Origin: Limnochordia bacterium
GTDB lineage: Bacteria; Bacillota; Limnochordia; Darwinibacteriales; SLO01
Assembly (NCBI GenBank): GCA_007132635.1
Contig: SLOG01000164.1
Coordinates: forward strand, 1-8,959
DNA length: 8,959 bases
Reading direction: 5' to 3'
Shown: positions 7,311-8,959 of the stretch, piece by piece
How the letters are laid out: every line of letters begins with the position of its first letter
Position numbering within the stretch: position 1 is the stretch's first letter
Position numbers and translations under genes: made by a program
Notes under the pieces: model-generated
What the model saw: the letters and a program-made list of their open reading frames with translations, nothing else
What the model was told of the DNA's origin: nothing
Database searches by the model: none

Positions 7311-7332
7311 GGAGGGTGCCCTGGCACCCTCC
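7311..7332. terminator. Inverted repeat between convergent genes, possible shared terminator
   Basis: GGAGGGTGCC and its exact complement GGCACCCTCC are separated by 2 bases; the realistic hairpin is an 8-bp stem with a 6-base loop. It lies 13 bases after the small plus-strand gene and 38 bases beyond the kinase stop, the usual site for a bidirectional terminator. No U-rich run follows on either strand, so intrinsic termination would be weak. Confidence 0.5.
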
Positions 7333-7370
7333 ATCAAATGACGCCCCCACGACTGCCAATACACGTTTTA

Positions 7371-8450
7371 CTAGCGCTTCACCCGAGCGTTGCCTTCCCA
7401 GATGCTCCACACCTGATCTTCATCGGCTGGCTGAGCATAATCGGTCAGGAACGTCGTGGCCATGGCTCCTGTTGCCCAGCCGAACTGAATCCATTGTTCT
7501 GAAGGCCATCCCCGAAGCACCCCATACAGGAGACCACCCACAAAGCCATCGCCGCCACCGATGCGGTCCAAGACCCCAATAGAACGAGGTTCTACCACGT
7601 GCCAATCCTCACCGGCTAGCAGAATCGCGCCCCACAGATGCTCATTGACGTTGACAACTTCCCGCAAGGTGTTCGCAAAAACACTAGCGTTCGGGAAGGC
7701 TGCCTTGACGCGCCCGATCATGCCCTTGAAGTTATCGATGGTCTCGGCGATATCTTGGCCGCCCGCTTCGGGCCCCTCGATACCAAGACAGAGCTGAAAA
7801 TCCTCCTCATTGCCGATCAATATATCGGACAAGCTAGCGATCTCAGCGAACACCTCACTGAGATCGTTTTCGCGCCCTTCCCAAAACGAGGCTCGATGGT
7901 TGAGATCAAACGATACTCGCGTATCATGTTTCTTCGCAGCCCGCGCCACTTCCAAGCAAAATGCGCTGGCGTCAGGTGATAGAGCGGCCACTAGACCGGA
8001 AATATGAACAATTTGAACGCCCTCTGTACCGAAAACCCTCTCCAAATCGAAGTCCTTGGCATTCAAGGTCCGTCCCACTTCACCCGCCCGATCATTATGC
8101 ACACGTGGCCCGCGGCTGCCGTATCCGCTGTCAGCGATGTTGATCTGATGGCGATAACCCCAAGGACCGCCCTGCGGCACATCCGGCCCCTCATAGTCCA
8201 TGTGGCGAGAAGCCAGATTGTTCTTTATGAACTGCGTAATCGGACTGCCCTCGACAAAAGCCGTCAAGACCTTGACCGGCAATCCCAAATAGGAAGAAAT
8301 GCTGGCAACATTGGTCTCAGCACTTGTCGCCTGCATGAGAAAAGTGTCGCTGCTGTGCACCGGCTGCCCATCTTTCGGAGTCAGGCGAACACCCATACTG
8401 GTCGGTACCACTAAAGCATATTTCGCGTCTGCGCGCAATCGTACTGTCAA
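7371..8450 (-). CDS. PfkB-family sugar kinase, 2-keto-3-deoxygluconate kinase-like
   Basis: A 359-residue cytoplasmic kinase of the ribokinase/PfkB fold, expected to transfer phosphate from ATP to a sugar or keto-sugar acid. The sequence shows the opening strand KYALVVPTSMGVRLTP (10-25), ETNVASISSYLG (45-56), the central SFDLNHRASFW (180-190), a NEED element (214-217), and the C-terminal PfkB signature DRIGGGDGFVGGLLYG (295-310) with catalytic base Asp301. NHRxxFW and DRxGGGDxF resemble KdgK-type enzymes most. The usual GG before the ExNVA motif is replaced by TS (ATSAETNVA), which may alter substrate binding. The frame is open to 8618, but TTG at 8450 has GGAGGG 6 bases upstream and gives a normal family length; upstream ATGs at 8516 and 8498 lack well-placed ribosome sites. 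Other PfkB kinases (fructokinase, ribokinase-like) remain possible. Confidence 0.88.
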   Translation of the reverse strand: MTVRLRADAKYALVVPTSMGVRLTPKDGQPVHSSDTFLMQATSAETNVASISSYLGLPVKVLTAFVEGSPITQFIKNNLASRHMDYEGPDVPQGGPWGYRHQINIADSGYGSRGPRVHNDRAGEVGRTLNAKDFDLERVFGTEGVQIVHISGLVAALSPDASAFCLEVARAAKKHDTRVSFDLNHRASFWEGRENDLSEVFAEIASLSDILIGNEEDFQLCLGIEGPEAGGQDIAETIDNFKGMIGRVKAAFPNASVFANTLREVVNVNEHLWGAILLAGEDWHVVEPRSIGVLDRIGGGDGFVGGLLYGVLRGWPSEQWIQFGWATGAMATTFLTDYAQPADEDQVWSIWEGNARVKR

Positions 8451-8747
8451 ACTAAGCCCTCCTATCAGTTGATTTCCTTCATGAACTATGTTTTTCATAG
8501 CGGTGCGTATTTCCTTCATCCAGAAGGACTCGAAATATTTTCTGTTTAGATCGATTAATAACAACCAAAATTTTATAAACCACCTATTTCGGAAAGGTAG
8601 GTTGTTAGCAGGAAACATGTTTGATCTATAGAATTATCTTATAGAATAACCAAACTGCTGGCTTTGAAAGGGGGGATGCCCGCCGGAAGATCCATTTGCA
8701 GCTCATTGTCCACTCACGAACTCTGCGTCAACAAAAGGAGGTTAACC
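8451..8747. promoter_or_regulatory. AT-rich divergent control region between kinase and solute-binding protein
   Basis: This 297-base gap separates the kinase (minus) from the solute-binding protein (plus) and must hold both promoters. It is clearly richer in A and T than its flanks. It contains a perfect 10-base palindrome AAACATGTTT (8613-8622), two direct copies of TATAGAAT (8627-8634 and 8640-8647), and on the minus strand TTGGTT followed after 17 bases by TATAGA, a possible kinase promoter. The kinase leader would be nearly 180 bases. No small gene with a ribosome-binding site is apparent. The individual promoter calls are weak. Confidence 0.5.
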
Positions 8748-8959
8748 ATGGCACGTCTTTCTGTATCTCTCTGTCTGAGTATGCTCCTTCTGCTGTGCTT
8801 CGCTGGTGCCGGCAGCGCTGCATACAACGAAGCCCCCATGCTGGCTGAACGCGTGGCTGCCGGCGAACTGCCGCCGGTCGAACAGCGACTGCCTGATGAA
8901 CCATTTGTCGTTGGCCCCGGGACGTTGGTCATTGAGGAAGACTTGGATTGGCAAGTCGG
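8748..8959 (+). CDS. ABC transporter family 5 solute-binding protein, N-terminal part (truncated by window edge)
   Basis: The first 70 residues of a secreted substrate-binding protein for an Opp-type importer. A strong AAGGAGG stands 7 bases before the ATG. The signal peptide covers about residues 1-25 (hydrophobic core LSMLLLLCFAGAG, probable cleavage after GSA). Cys17 follows leucines but lacks the small residue a lipobox needs, so signal peptidase I processing is favoured. The mature start YNEAPMLAERVAAGELPPVE then QRLPDEPFVV is, from memory, typical of a subgroup of family 5 binding proteins that continues into a KYGGTLR-like strand just beyond this point; the visible end is EEDLDWQV. It is unlike the binding protein at the left edge, so the window touches two separate transporters. 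Transcribed away from the sugar kinase, it may deliver that pathway's substrate. The substrate is unknown; related proteins bind peptides or oligosaccharides. Confidence 0.85.
   Translation, partial: MARLSVSLCLSMLLLLCFAGAGSAAYNEAPMLAERVAAGELPPVEQRLPDEPFVVGPGTLVIEEDLDWQV

Noticed and set aside
8714..8954. Minus-strand frames opposite the right-hand solute-binding protein
   Set aside because: The plus strand has a strong ribosome-binding site, signal peptide and family-typical mature N-terminus; the minus frames are shadows.
1..8959. CRISPR, tRNA, rRNA, insertion sequence or prophage signals
   Set aside because: No regularly spaced repeats, cloverleaf-like segments, transposase or integrase motifs, or terminal inverted repeats were seen on either strand.

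Overview
This window looks like a bacterial chromosome segment built around small-molecule transport. By eye the GC content is moderate to fairly high (mid-50s percent). Intergenic regions are short, Shine-Dalgarno sequences are strong (AAGGAGG/GGAGGT type), and several genes start at GTG or TTG. Both solute-binding proteins carry Sec signal peptides without a convincing lipobox cysteine, so they look like soluble periplasmic proteins and point weakly to a diderm. The Opp-type transporters, IclR regulator and PfkB sugar kinase would suit a carbohydrate-using anaerobe (for example a deep-branching or Limnochordia-like Bacillota, or a Chloroflexota/Bipolaricaulota-type lineage), but no phylum can be fixed from this sequence.

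Layout. (1) Positions 1-3039, minus strand, form one probable operon read right to left: an IclR-family regulator (GTG start at 3039), a DppB/OppB-like permease, a DppC/OppC-like permease, and the N-terminal part of a family 5 solute-binding protein that runs off the left edge. The regulator and first permease overlap by 4 bases (GTGA). The ATPases are not in the window. (2) Positions 3215-6741, minus strand, hold two ABC-exporter half-transporters overlapping by ATGA. Their complementary motif changes mark them as an asymmetric heterodimer of the TM287/TM288 or BmrC/BmrD type. A 15-bp-stem terminator follows them. (3) Positions 6742-7003 hold no intact gene but contain a degraded scrap of a LivF-type branched-chain amino acid ABC ATPase on the minus strand. 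(4) Positions 7004-7297, plus strand, encode an acidic 97-residue protein of unknown function. (5) Positions 7371-8450, minus strand, encode a PfkB-family sugar kinase resembling 2-keto-3-deoxygluconate kinase, with a probable TTG start. (6) After a 297-base AT-rich divergent control region, a second family 5 solute-binding protein begins at 8748 on the plus strand and runs off the right edge.

Together the pieces suggest import of oligomers (peptides or, as likely given the kinase, oligosaccharides or sugar acids) by Opp-type transporters under IclR control, phosphorylation of a sugar or keto-sugar acid by the kinase, and a separate drug- or lipid-type exporter between the two import loci. 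No tRNA, rRNA, CRISPR array, intact insertion sequence or prophage gene was seen. I found no clear new multi-gene system. The most useful observations are the LivF relic, the asymmetric exporter, the kinase's altered substrate motif and start, and the palindrome in front of the regulator.
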